Source of the DNA: Lachnospiraceae bacterium
GTDB taxonomy: Bacteria > Bacillota_A > Clostridia > Lachnospirales > Lachnospiraceae
Length of the DNA: 13,443 bases
NCBI GenBank assembly: GCA_017430765.1
Contig: JAFRMI010000029.1
Span: 1-13,443 of the forward strand
Direction of reading: 5' to 3'
The notes below the pieces were generated by a model that was not told where the DNA came from, made no database searches, and saw only the letters and a program-made list of their open reading frames with translations. A program made the translations under genes and the position numbers. This document shows positions 1-7,310 of this stretch, piece after piece (the first letter of the stretch is position 1; every line of letters begins with the position of its first letter).

Positions 1-137
1 AGATCATATGCTCCCAGCTCCGGAAAAGCAAGCTCGTGGCTCGAAGTAAGCGGTGCACCTCGAATCCGCTTCGCTTCTTCTCGGTCGCGCGAGCGCGCGA
101 TATAGATCATATGCTCCCAGCTCCGGAAAAGCAAGCT
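1..137. repeat. Partial tandem repeat, 103-bp period
   Basis: The first 34 bases of the window recur exactly at 104-137, giving a period of 103 bp with one full unit and a third of the next. The array therefore probably continues left of the window. Within the unit, 86-101 contains a GC-only palindrome (TCGCGC...GCGCGA). Bases 42-57 are the reverse complement of 163-178, which is the last codons of upp plus the following bases, so the unit carries an inverted copy of the upp 3' end. No protein gene is supported here. Confidence 0.75.
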
Positions 138-163
138 TTTCCGGAGCTGTTAGCATATGATCT
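104..163. terminator. Large near-perfect palindrome just after upp
   Basis: Arms 104-115 and 152-163 are exact reverse complements, and so are 119-132 (AGCTCCGGAAAAGC) and 135-148. A 3-nt mismatch bubble separates the two stem parts and only AA is left at the centre. It starts 7 nt after the upp stop codon, so as RNA it would form a very stable hairpin at the end of the upp transcript. There is no clear T-tract after it on the minus strand, so it may be a 3'-end stabiliser or part of the adjacent repeat rather than a classical intrinsic terminator. Confidence 0.55.
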
Positions 164-170
164 GCACCGC

Positions 171-800
171 TTACTTCGTCCCGAAGATCCGGTCCCCGGC
201 GTCTCCAAGTCCGGGAACGATGTATCCGATCTCGTTGAGGTGATCATCAAGTGCGCCGACCGTGATGTCGACATCCGGATGTGCCTCCTTAAGAAATTCG
301 AGTCCTTCCGGCGCAGCGATGATGCACAGGAAACGAATATTCTTGCAGCCGTGGTTCTTGAGCTGCGTGATCGCGTCTGCCGCCGAGCCGCCAGTCGCAA
401 GCATCGGATCCACCACAAAGACATTCCTCTCCTGAATATCCTCGGGAAGCTTGCAGTAATATTCGACCGGTTTTAATGTCTCATGATCACGGTACATGCC
501 GATGTGCCCCACCTTAGCGGAAGGAATCAGCATCTGCATGCCGGACACCATTCCAAGTCCCGCTCTGAGAATCGGAATAATCGCAAGCTTCTTGCCCGCG
601 AGTCTCTGGCAGACGGTCTTTGAGATCGGCGTCTCAATCTCCACATCCTCGAGTTCAAGACCCCGTGTAGACTCATACGTCTCCAGCATCGCGATCTCGG
701 AGATGATCTCCCGGAACTCCTTCGTCCCTGTTTTCTTGTCGCGGATGAGACCGATCTTGTGCTGAATGAGCGGATGATCCATGATGATAACTTTTCCCAT
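171..800 (-). CDS. upp: Uracil phosphoribosyltransferase
   Basis: Cytosolic salvage enzyme that makes UMP from uracil and PRPP. The 209-residue product has the usual family length. The PRPP-binding loop is at residues 129-140 ([12 protein letters not shown]) and the C-terminal uracil-binding motif [12 protein letters not shown] at 192-203. I place the start at 800 because AAGGAGG lies at 807-813, six bases upstream, and the protein then begins as the family does ([10 protein letters not shown]). A longer in-frame extension to 905 lacks a ribosome site and looks non-coding. It is the last gene of a same-strand run after sua5, but 801-1058 separates them; I saw no convincing promoter or terminator there, only short GC hairpins near 1020-1039 and 1053-1069. 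A large palindrome follows the stop. Confidence 0.97.
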   Translation of the reverse strand: MGKVIIMDHPLIQHKIGLIRDKKTGTKEFREIISEIAMLETYESTRGLELEDVEIETPISKTVCQRLAGKKLAIIPILRAGLGMVSGMQMLIPSAKVGHIGMYRDHETLKPVEYYCKLPEDIQERNVFVVDPMLATGGSAADAITQLKNHGCKNIRFLCIIAAPEGLEFLKEAHPDVDITVGALDDHLNEIGYIVPGLGDAGDRIFGTK

Positions 801-1058
801 GCTGTGCCTCCTTGGATATAAGGTTATGGTATATGTTCGGCATCCCCTGAACAGGAATGCCCATGAAAACAGGCAGCTGCGCGTCCCGCCGCGCGGCCGG
901 CCCAATGATCACATCCTCATAATTTCCACGCTTCCGGTCCGATTAAATGAAGACAGCCGTTGTTCCGGAAATGCTGCGCATCTGCTTCCCGTGCATCTAC
1001 TCCCTGTCCGTCTTCTCTCCCCGGCCGCTATGCTGCCGGACGACCTCACACGGAGGAT

Positions 1059-2120
1059 CTACGCCTCCTCCACGCGGTGCCCCGCCGCCTTCAGGAGCCG
1101 GTTCATAATCGCCATCCCCAGCCGCGGCGTATCAAAGCTCTCAGAGAAGATCACCTGCACATCCAGGTGGTCGAATTCCCGCAGCACGGAAAACAGGTGG
1201 CGCGCGATCGACTCCTCGTCCGTCCGGTCGCCGATCTGCCTCACCACAAAACCGCGGCCTTCATAGAGCGGCAGTGTTTCTCCACACGCCATCACCCCTA
1301 CGTTCTGCCCCCTCGATGCGGCTTCCTCTGAAAGCTCCAGAATCCGACGGACAACCCGGTCCTCCGGGCCGTCTACAACAGTCAGCTCGGCTTTTGGCGC
1401 ATAGTGCCGGTAGCGCATTCCCGGCGCCTTCGGGCGAACGCCTTCCAGTGCGCCGGCGTCCGTAATTCCCGGATCGAGGCGAACCTCTCCCAGCACGCCC
1501 TCCAGATCCCGGCGGTTAATATAACCGGGGCGAAGGATCACGGGAACCGGCTCCGTAAAATCAACGATCGTTGACTCCAGTCCGATTTCCACCGGTCCTC
1601 CGTCAAGAATCAGGTCAATCCTTCCGTCCAGGTCCTCCCGCACGTGGCGCGCCTCCGTCGGTGAAGGCCTGCCGCTCGCATTCGCGCTCGGCGCGGCGAT
1701 ATATCCGCCGGACGCCCGGATCAGTGCAGCCGCCACCGGGTGTGAGGGCATCCGGACCGCAACCGTCGGAAGGCCTCCGCTCGTCGCCTCAGGCACAATC
1801 TCCCGCTTCGGAAAGATCATCGTGAGCGGACCCGGCCAGAACCGGTCCGCCAGACGGACGGCGCCGTCCGGTATCTCCGTGACGATCGGTGAAAGATGCT
1901 CCATGTCCGCGATGTGTACGATCAGAGGGTTGTCCGAAGGCCTCCCCTTCGCGGCGTAAATCTTACGGGAGGCATCCGCGTCGAGCGCATTTCCTCCGAG
2001 TCCGTACACGGTCTCCGTGGGAAATGCAACCAGTCCTCCCCTCTTAACTATCCCGCCTGCCCTCTCAATGACACGGCTGTCAATATTCAGCGGATCGACA
2101 GTAATATATTCCGTCTTCAC
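1059..2120 (-). CDS. sua5: L-threonylcarbamoyladenylate synthase, full-length Sua5 type
   Basis: Makes threonylcarbamoyl-AMP from threonine, bicarbonate and ATP, the first step of the t6A modification at position 37 of ANN-decoding tRNAs. The 353-residue product has both parts of the long Sua5 form. The YrdC-like catalytic domain (about 10-200) has PTETVYGLG at 34-42, KGRPSDNPL at 58-66 and SANASGRPSPT at 145-155. The RHYAPKAEL segment at 238-246 opens the C-terminal Sua5 domain. The start codon is GTG and overlaps the TGA of the upstream DivIVA-like gene by 4 nt (2117-2120), which points to translational coupling. The B. subtilis counterpart is ywlC. No residue loss noticed. Confidence 0.96.
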   Translation of the reverse strand: MKTEYITVDPLNIDSRVIERAGGIVKRGGLVAFPTETVYGLGGNALDADASRKIYAAKGRPSDNPLIVHIADMEHLSPIVTEIPDGAVRLADRFWPGPLTMIFPKREIVPEATSGGLPTVAVRMPSHPVAAALIRASGGYIAAPSANASGRPSPTEARHVREDLDGRIDLILDGGPVEIGLESTIVDFTEPVPVILRPGYINRRDLEGVLGEVRLDPGITDAGALEGVRPKAPGMRYRHYAPKAELTVVDGPEDRVVRRILELSEEAASRGQNVGVMACGETLPLYEGRGFVVRQIGDRTDEESIARHLFSVLREFDHLDVQVIFSESFDTPRLGMAIMNRLLKAAGHRVEEA

Positions 2121-2992
2121 GCCTCTTCTTTTCCTCCGTCCAGAAGGTCCAGAGCGTCCGTCCCCTCGAATGCGTCAGCCACAGCGGCTTTCGCCGTCTC
2201 CCGGACGGTTTCGGAATCAGCGCCGTCCATGGCGGAAAGGGAGGCGAGATCATCTACCATATCGTCCGTCAGCTCGTCATAATCGTCGAAGTCTTCCTCG
2301 TCATCAAAATCGATGCCGAGGGAACTGAGATCGAGATCCGCTTCGTCGAGATCCTCCTCCCCGTCCTCATCCAGACCGAAATCAAGGTCCATGTCGTCAA
2401 GGGACGCGGGCATGCTCTGGATGATCTCGTGCACTTCTTTATAGGACTGCATGAATTTCTTCTGCATCTGATTGAAGAGATCCACGATCTCATTCATCTC
2501 ATCCTGAACGGCGATGTACTTCTGCTTTCCGTCGTTGAGCTTCGCGTCGACTTCGCCCTGCACGGACGCGACACGCCTCTTGGCTTCCGCATCTGCACCC
2601 GCGAGGATCCGGTCCGCCTCGATATGGGCTTCCGCTACGATCCGGTCCGCCTTCAGCTTGGATTCGTAGACCAGCTCACCGATCTGGTTGTAATTGTCAA
2701 TATATTTCTGGTATTTGTTCCGGATCTCCTTCTCCATACGGTCGACCTGCTCATCTTTAAGGACAATCCGGTTCTTGAGCTCGGAAATAATTTTGTCTCT
2801 CTTCTTTACGTTCTTCTCCAGGTCCGCGATCCGGGCGGCAGATTCCTCCTCGTGCCGCGTGATATATGCGAGGACTTCATCTTTGTCAAAGCCCCGAAGC
2901 GCCTGTCTGAACATTGTGTAGTCTTCCATACCCCCTGTCCTTTCCCGGGCCGTTCCTGTCCGGTCCGAAAAGCTGTGTCCGCCGTCCTTCAT
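2117..2992 (-). CDS. DivIVA-like coiled-coil protein with acidic tail
   Basis: A probable DivIVA/GpsB-type cytoplasmic scaffold, which in Bacillota recognises curved membrane at the division site or poles. From the longest start, residues 26-45 (F28, then RGFDKDEV at 33-40) match the DivIVA N-terminal pattern. A charged, heptad-like coiled coil runs from about 46 to 190, and the tail 199-250 is extremely acidic (runs of D and E). The start is uncertain. ATG at 2992 overlaps the upstream stop (ATGA), favouring coupling. ATG at 2929 would start MEDYTMF, closer to the family, with AGGAC and GGGGG just upstream. The acidic tail is not a usual DivIVA part and may be a protein-binding region. Exact role unknown. 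Confidence 0.8.
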   Translation of the reverse strand: MKDGGHSFSDRTGTARERTGGMEDYTMFRQALRGFDKDEVLAYITRHEEESAARIADLEKNVKKRDKIISELKNRIVLKDEQVDRMEKEIRNKYQKYIDNYNQIGELVYESKLKADRIVAEAHIEADRILAGADAEAKRRVASVQGEVDAKLNDGKQKYIAVQDEMNEIVDLFNQMQKKFMQSYKEVHEIIQSMPASLDDMDLDFGLDEDGEEDLDEADLDLSSLGIDFDDEEDFDDYDELTDDMVDDLASLSAMDGADSETVRETAKAAVADAFEGTDALDLLDGGKEEA

Positions 2993-4692
2993 CCGGCAAG
3001 GCCTTCATTTATAACTCCCCATATATCCGGAGTCTCAAGTCCGAGCTTCCATTCCGCTACGCCCGCACACTGATATTCCCGGATTACATTCATTTTTGCG
3101 GCGATGGATTCCGCGTCCTCAAGCCAGATCTCAAGGTGCGCGCCGCCCGCTTCGGACTCCGCGTAATACTGGGCAAGCGCCTCATCCCACGTCTTCTCCA
3201 TCCCTCCGGCTGCTACGGCCCGCTCCGCTTCCTCCATCCCGTAGGCGGACGAGGTAACTTCGCCGCCCTTAGTCTCCCAATATCTTGTGTAGAACGGGAT
3301 GGCTGCGATCACCTGATCCGGAGAAACCTCCGCGATTGTATCGGCGATTCCCTGCCGCACATAGGGAAGAGAAGACACGGAACCCGCCTCCTCCGATGCC
3401 GCCGTATGTTCATCATAACACATCGTGACGATATAATCGACTACTCTTCCCTGTTCCGTCCGGTTCATGTACTTCGTGAACTTCGGAACATAGTTGTCGA
3501 TCGAGAGCACAAGCCCGTTCTTCCTGCACGCAGCGGAGAATTCCCGCACAAGCTGCAGATAATCCGGCGCACTCGTCTCCTTCACCTTCTCCAGATCGAT
3601 ATTGAGGCCATCCGCTCCGGAGCTTGCCAGTTCTCCCATCACAAAATCCACGATGGCCGTCCGCTTTGTATCCGACCCGATGGCCGACGCCGTCGCGTCC
3701 GCGGAAGAGATGCCTCCGTCAAAATCATTGAGAACGGCCCAGACCTTAAGCCCGGCCTCATGTGCCGTCTGTACGTAATCCGCACTCGAAAGAGAGGCCA
3801 CGCCGCCCTCTGTGTCATCCAGAAAGAACCACGTCGGCGCGATGACATTGATGCCGTCTATGCCGTCGATCGCCTTGGAAAGGGCATTGTTGGCCGCCTG
3901 GTTCGTAACCTGGTGGAAAACCATGTTGACAGGCTCATCCATATGAATGAACGTGTACTCTCCCCTGTTCCGCTCAATTTCGACGGTTCTCTCATGCGGA
4001 TTTTCAAGATACCGGTCCTGCATGTATCCCGTAAAGCCGTCATCCGTCCGCACGTATGTCCAGCCTTTGATCTTCGCCTCATCTTCCGTCCCGTCTGCTG
4101 CGACATCCAGTGTTTCGACCTCCGTCCCTTCCGCAAGATCCGTAAGAATCGGGCTTTTTATGCCGGCGCGATAACGGACGGGAGCATCTTTGGAGACTGT
4201 CTGGGATGCTTTTTGCGGCTTCGTTGTGATCACGGCGCGGTCCGGCTCCGCATACGTTTCCACGTGCGCGTCGGAGATCCCGCTGAGAAACGGCAGGGAC
4301 ATATAAGCTCTGTCTTCAAGGAGAATTACCTGTCCGTCAGCGGTGCTTCCGCCCTCGAGAGGATAGACCGTCTTTTCCGTCGGCCCCGTGACGATCAGCA
4401 GCTCCTCTTCCTGATCATAAAATGCAGCCGGGCTCACCCCTTCCCCCGCGCTCTCCGCATCCACATAGATCACGCCGTCCCGGACAACACCGGGCACCTC
4501 GAGAATGACGCCGTCGGCGATCACCGCTGCCTCTCCATCCGCGGTCCCAAAATACGAGGCAGGATCCATATGTTTCGTTGAGGGCTTAAAGTGATCATAA
4601 ACCCAGCCGAAGATCACGAGGGCAATCAGAAAAAAGACAGACAGGACAATCAGTCTTGCACTGCGCTGTTTTTCCCTTGCCGCCTTCTTCAT
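2989..4692 (-). CDS. Membrane-anchored glycoside hydrolase family 18 protein with SH3-like domain
   Basis: Probable cell-wall-facing hydrolase of the YaaH/SleL-related GH18 group, which acts on peptidoglycan or related N-acetylhexosamine polymers; the substrate is not shown by the sequence. I chose ATG 4692 (567 residues) because AAGGAG lies 8 nt upstream and the protein then opens with a basic stretch and one membrane segment (about 12-32), giving an N-in anchor. An in-frame ATG at 4782 adds 30 residues without a comparable site. Residues 50-165 look like a beta-rich stalk (perhaps copper-amine-oxidase N-like, uncertain), 166-232 is SH3-like, and 245-565 is the GH18 barrel. The signature DGLNIDLE at 361-368 keeps the catalytic glutamate E368. 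It heads an operon with the DivIVA-like and sua5 genes. Confidence 0.88.
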   Translation of the reverse strand: MKKAAREKQRSARLIVLSVFFLIALVIFGWVYDHFKPSTKHMDPASYFGTADGEAAVIADGVILEVPGVVRDGVIYVDAESAGEGVSPAAFYDQEEELLIVTGPTEKTVYPLEGGSTADGQVILLEDRAYMSLPFLSGISDAHVETYAEPDRAVITTKPQKASQTVSKDAPVRYRAGIKSPILTDLAEGTEVETLDVAADGTEDEAKIKGWTYVRTDDGFTGYMQDRYLENPHERTVEIERNRGEYTFIHMDEPVNMVFHQVTNQAANNALSKAIDGIDGINVIAPTWFFLDDTEGGVASLSSADYVQTAHEAGLKVWAVLNDFDGGISSADATASAIGSDTKRTAIVDFVMGELASSGADGLNIDLEKVKETSAPDYLQLVREFSAACRKNGLVLSIDNYVPKFTKYMNRTEQGRVVDYIVTMCYDEHTAASEEAGSVSSLPYVRQGIADTIAEVSPDQVIAAIPFYTRYWETKGGEVTSSAYGMEEAERAVAAGGMEKTWDEALAQYYAESEAGGAHLEIWLEDAESIAAKMNVIREYQCAGVAEWKLGLETPDIWGVINEGLAG

Positions 4693-4923
4693 CCTTCCTG
4701 CTCCTTCTTTGACATATGGGTCATCTGCCGGATCCCGGCACAGAAAAGCGTATATTCGCTGTCTGCTTCGATCTCTGCTCATAAACCGCGGCCTTCAAAA
4801 AGCGGCTTCTTTGCAGAAGCTCATAACACCTGCACAGAGAGCCGTTCCCCCTGTACTCCCACCTGCATCTCTTTGGCTTTAAAATGAGAAGCTGTTCTCG
4901 CGATTTAAATCTGAGATCAATGC

Positions 4924-4933
4924 ATTATACCAC
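4924..4933 (-). promoter_or_regulatory. Extended -10 promoter for the GH18-divIVA-sua5 operon
   Basis: On the minus strand TGG TATAAT (extended -10, TGN plus consensus hexamer) lies at 4924-4932. No good -35 is seen at 17 bp, consistent with an extended -10 promoter. Transcription would begin near 4917 and leave a leader of about 225 nt before ATG 4692. That leader contains short hairpins at 4805-4820 (GCTTCT/AGAAGC) and 4886-4899 (GAGAA/TTCTC). Prediction only. Confidence 0.5.
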
Positions 4934-4999
4934 ACACAACAGGGGGGATGCCACTAGCTGCTGTCTCTTTTCCTGCGGAAATATGCCGTATCTGCGCAC

Positions 5000-5053
5000 A
5001 AAAAGCCGAAGCCGGCACACACAACTTCAAAGATATCGCAACCCGGCTTCGGC
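5000..5053 (-). terminator. Intrinsic terminator with a long loop
   Basis: Exact 11-bp arms 5005-5015 (GCCGAAGCCGG) and 5043-5053 enclose a 27-nt loop. On the minus strand the stem is followed at once by TTTTT (5000-5004). On the plus strand no T-tract follows, so it acts on leftward transcription. No protein gene precedes it on that strand, which is the main reason for suspecting a non-coding transcript. The long loop is unusual for a terminator. Confidence 0.6.
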
Positions 5054-5297
5054 CTGTTCACCCGTTTTCTATTTGATCCGCAGTTGATCCGCTGCGGCCC
5101 GGTCATATCACAGTTCATTTACACCGAAATCAGATTCGGTTATCCGGTTCTATCTTTTTGTCAGTCCTCCTCTCTGACAGGCTATAAGCTTCCTGTCTTA
5201 AGTATTTGCGTTCGTTTTTCCATCTCATCCCCTGCCAAGTCATGTCACTGTCAGAGCAGTAGATTCGTGGTAAGTCCTACAGATCGGCCTCTCTGTG
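5000..5297 (-). ncRNA. Candidate structured small RNA, about 300 nt
   Basis: A promoter at 5304-5331 and a terminator at 5000-5053 on the minus strand enclose a stretch with no ORF of useful size. The predicted transcript is a string of local hairpins: ACAGA/TCTGT near its 5' end, GACAGG/CCTGTC around 5180-5201, ACCGAA/TTCGGT around 5122-5139, CCGCAG/CTGCGG around 5079-5098, then the terminator. I could not match it to a known riboswitch, 6S, SRP, tmRNA or RNase P consensus. A 32-residue ORF (5228 to 5130, beginning MRWKNERKYL) lies inside but has no properly spaced ribosome site. The alternative is an unrecognised leader or decayed gene. Confidence 0.45.
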
Positions 5298-5303
5298 AAC
5301 CCG

Positions 5304-5331
5304 ATTATACGGGATTATCCGGCCCCGTCAA
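5304..5331 (-). promoter_or_regulatory. Strong sigma-A-type promoter of the candidate RNA
   Basis: On the minus strand TTGACG (5326-5331) and a perfect TATAAT (5304-5309) are 16 bp apart. Upstream of the -35, 5352-5400 is A/T-rich with A and T runs, resembling an UP element. This is the best promoter match in the window, yet it does not lead into any recognisable protein gene. Confidence 0.6.
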
Positions 5332-5601
5332 TACGTTGGAAGAAAGTCCGTAAGATCCTTTTAAAAGTTCTAAAGATCCTTGCAAAACAATAAAAAAATC
5401 TTGCGATCGGCGCTTCCTTGAGCCTCGTAAAGTTCCCCGCCTCTCAGCCTCAGAGGCGTAAGCGGGAGTTAAGGGTGTGCTGTGGCAGGAGCGAGCATTC
5501 CTGTCCTAAAACGCCTTATGACATCCGCAGTTCACTGCCGGGAAGTGAAGTGAATCGCGAATGTCTGCTTTACAGGCAGAGCTGCTTCCGGATGGCTGCA
5601 T
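5332..5601. other. Hairpin-rich non-coding stretch upstream of mecA
   Basis: No credible protein gene. Bases 5340-5400 are A/T-rich with the direct repeat AAGATCCTT at 5352 and 5373. Further on come potential hairpins: 5436-5466 (GCCTCT/AGAGGC inside CCC/GGG), 5484-5505 (CAGGA/TCCTG) and 5564-5580 (TCTGC/GCAGA). It could be part of a second RNA, on either strand, or a regulatory leader. I found no promoter or T-tract terminator that would settle this. Confidence 0.3.
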
Positions 5602-5630
5602 TTGCATATTCCTGTATTTCATGTTATGAT
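5602..5630 (+). promoter_or_regulatory. mecA promoter
   Basis: TTGCAT (5602-5607) and TATGAT (5625-5630) are separated by exactly 17 bp, a good sigma-A-type match. The transcript would start near 5637 and carry a leader of about 120 nt before the mecA ATG at 5756. Nothing else on the plus strand downstream would use it. Confidence 0.6.
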
Positions 5631-5755
5631 AATTCCAAATCGAAAACTTTGCCTGATTCCATCTTCCGCTTCAAACATGCCTTGCCGTGCGCAGGCAGGA
5701 TGAACCGGAGAAGCTGCACTTGTTACCAGCTCAGATATGGAGAAGAATATTACAC

Positions 5756-6550
5756 ATGAAGATAGAACGCATCAGCGATAAGCAGATCCGCTGTAAATTA
5801 ACAAAAGAAGATCTCGCAGCCCGGCAGATCAAGATCAGCGAACTCGCCTACGGAAGCCCCAAAGCGAGGGAACTGTTCCACGATATGATGGTCCAGGCTT
5901 ATAAAGAGTGCGGTTTTACCAATGAAGCCGGCACTCCCCTCATGATTGAAGCAATACCGGATTCCGGCAACTCCCTCACCGTCGTGATCACGAAGGTGGA
6001 TGATCCGGAGGAACTGGACACAAGGTTCGCCAAGTTCTCTCCGACGGAAGAACGTCCTGACCCCGGCTCGAATATGAAGGTTCTCGGTGCGGACGACGTC
6101 GTGGATATGTTTAAGCGGCTCGCGGAAGGCGCTTCGGAGGGAGCGGACGGCAATTCGAAGATGAAGAAGGCGGAGAAGCCGTCCCCGGCTCAGAACAAAC
6201 CTTCCGGGAGAAACGCAAAGAAGCGTTCCGCCTCTATGAAGCCGGAACTCCCGAACCTGGTCCGCGCGTATCATTTCACGAATCTTGAAGATGTAATCCG
6301 GGCGGCAAACTCACTCCGGTCCGTCCACCGCGGAACGAGTTCCCTCTACCACCTCACAAGGCAGAAAAAATACTGCCTTGTCGTACATCAGGCCGGCCAG
6401 AGCCCGGAACGTTTCAACAAGGTCTGCAACATTTTGTCGGAGTACGGTAAAGGGGAAAATTACACCGGAGCGAAGGAAGCGCATCTTGCTGAGCACGAGA
6501 CGACCGTCGCGGTGAAGGACGCCATTGAAAAGCTGGCCTCCCTCTCGTAA
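5756..6550 (+). CDS. mecA: Adaptor protein MecA
   Basis: MecA-family adaptors deliver substrate proteins to the ClpC-ClpP protease and activate ClpC; in B. subtilis the best-known substrate is ComK. The 264-residue product has the family's two-part form. The N-terminal substrate-binding domain (1-95) starts MKIERISDKQIRCKLT and includes ELFHDMMVQAY at 39-49. A charged, K/P/S-rich linker spans about 96-165, and the C-terminal ClpC-binding domain 168-262 has YHFTNLEDVI, SLYHL and KYCLVV. I start at 5756 because the protein then begins as the family does and GGAGA lies at about 5739. The linker is longer than in B. subtilis MecA (about 218 residues). It stands alone with its own promoter, followed by a 17-bp repeat array and a shared terminator. 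Confidence 0.9.
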   Translation: MKIERISDKQIRCKLTKEDLAARQIKISELAYGSPKARELFHDMMVQAYKECGFTNEAGTPLMIEAIPDSGNSLTVVITKVDDPEELDTRFAKFSPTEERPDPGSNMKVLGADDVVDMFKRLAEGASEGADGNSKMKKAEKPSPAQNKPSGRNAKKRSASMKPELPNLVRAYHFTNLEDVIRAANSLRSVHRGTSSLYHLTRQKKYCLVVHQAGQSPERFNKVCNILSEYGKGENYTGAKEAHLAEHETTVAVKDAIEKLASLS

Positions 6551-6569
6551 GCAGGCCGATGCATACAAG

Positions 6570-6845
6570 CTGATCGGTTTTTCCATTCCGATTGTTTCGG
6601 CATCCCGATCGTTTCATCATTTCGATCGTTTCGCCATACCGATCGGTTCAGTATCACGATCGGTTCGCTATTCCGATCTTTCAGCATCACTATCGGTTCG
6701 CCATTTCAATCGGTTCAGCATCACGATCGGTTCGCCTTTCCGATCGGTTCAGCATCACGATCAGTTCGCCTTTCCGATCGGTTCAGCATCACGATCGGTT
6801 CGCCTTTCCGATCGTTACAGCATCACGATCGTTTCACCTTTCAGG
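6570..6845. repeat. 17-bp tandem repeat, 16 copies
   Basis: A core like CGATCGGTT returns with its G at 6572, 6590, 6607, 6624, 6641, 6658, 6675, 6691, 6708, 6725, 6742, 6759, 6776, 6793, 6810 and 6827. Thirteen of fifteen steps are exactly 17 bp, with one of 18 and one of 16. From about 6709 it becomes a 34-bp dimer, alternating CAGCATCA and CGCCTTTC before the core. Most copies contain GATC, many CGATCG. There are no unique spacers, so it is not CRISPR. It lies between the mecA stop and the shared terminator, hence probably in the mecA 3' untranslated RNA. Right-hand copies are more uniform, suggesting newer amplification there. Confidence 0.92.
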
Positions 6846-6855
6846 AATTAGAGAA

Positions 6856-6908
6856 TCATGAAAAAAAGATCCCGCTGCATTTATGCGGCGGGATCTCTTT
6901 TTTCATGA
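6856..6908. terminator. Bidirectional terminator between mecA and the DUF1858 gene
   Basis: An 8-bp GATCCCGC/GCGGGATC stem (6868-6875 and 6888-6895) with a 12-nt loop is flanked by an A7 run on the left and a T-rich run on the right. Outer TCATG/CATGA bases extend the symmetry. It works for both converging genes: rightward after mecA and its repeat array, leftward 14 nt after the DUF1858 stop. Confidence 0.88.
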
Positions 6909-6921
6909 AATTGTCATGTAA

Positions 6922-7134
6922 TCAGGCATTGGCTGCATCCGCGAGGAATGTATTAACTGCCTTGACAACCAGGTCGCAGTCGAGGCCATGTACCATTGTT
7001 GCCTCCTCAAGCGACTCACCGGCAGAAGCCGGGCATCCGAGGCAGTGCATTCCCATGCTCATAAGAACCGGAGCTGCTTCCGGCGCTACCTCAAGAATGT
7101 TGCCGATCGTCATATCTTTAGTGATCTGTACCAT
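6922..7134 (-). CDS. DUF1858 redox-disulfide protein (hybrid-cluster-protein-associated type)
   Basis: A 70-residue protein made wholly of a DUF1858 domain. It opens [19 protein letters not shown], and carries the conserved HCLGCPAS with C31 and C34, the CxxC pair that gives the family its name as a hybrid-cluster-protein-associated disulfide domain. A third cysteine, C53, is present. Its biochemical role is not established; a thiol redox or metal-handling function in anaerobic metabolism is plausible. The start is firm: AAGGAGG at 7142-7148, seven bases upstream of the ATG. It is a single-gene unit with a shared terminator. The nearest gene in the other direction is a ferredoxin, but no hybrid cluster protein gene is in the window. 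Confidence 0.92.
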   Translation of the reverse strand: MVQITKDMTIGNILEVAPEAAPVLMSMGMHCLGCPASAGESLEEATMVHGLDCDLVVKAVNTFLADAANA

Positions 7135-7225
7135 TGTTCATCCTCCTTATAAAACTCACAGATAAAAACTGGCACAGCCGTCCTGCATTCAGAAGCGGGC
7201 CTTCTCTGTCTCGCCAGTGCAATTA

Positions 7226-7254
7226 AATATAGCACAAAGTCCCATCTCCGTAAA
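7226..7254 (-). promoter_or_regulatory. Probable promoter of the DUF1858 gene
   Basis: On the minus strand TTTACG (7249-7254) and TATATT (7226-7231) are 17 bp apart. The -35 is a moderate match. Position is right for the gene starting at 7134, giving a leader of about 85 nt. Confidence 0.45.
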
Positions 7255-7310
7255 GTCCCGCTTTCCATCGATGTTTCCCGGTGATCCGGCTTGCTGTCAC
7301 ATATACAGGC

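Noticed and set aside
673..912. 79-residue minus-strand frame before upp
   Set aside because: It overlaps the upp start in another frame, lacks a ribosome site, and the overlap region is clearly upp-coding.
2914..4581. Long plus-strand open frame of 555 residues
   Set aside because: It is exactly antisense to the GH18 protein and has no family resemblance or ribosome site; the composition (His, Arg, Cys-rich) is typical of an antisense shadow in GC-rich coding DNA.
5130..5228. 32-residue basic peptide frame in the candidate RNA
   Set aside because: The AGGGG before its ATG is directly adjacent rather than properly spaced, and the frame carries no known motif; noted only as a possible dual-function RNA.
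5340..5356. GAAGAAAGTCCGTAAG, resembling the 5' conserved segment of RNase P RNA
   Set aside because: Only this short word matches; the remaining conserved RNase P segments are not found downstream on the plus strand.
5418..5759. Cys-rich 113-residue open frame upstream of mecA
   Set aside because: No ribosome site, runs into the mecA start in another frame, covers the mecA promoter, and resembles no family.
6460..6861. Open frames on both strands within and beside the 17-bp array
   Set aside because: Because 17 is not a multiple of three, a stop-free unit opens several frames at once; residues merely repeat every 17 positions and no ribosome site is present.
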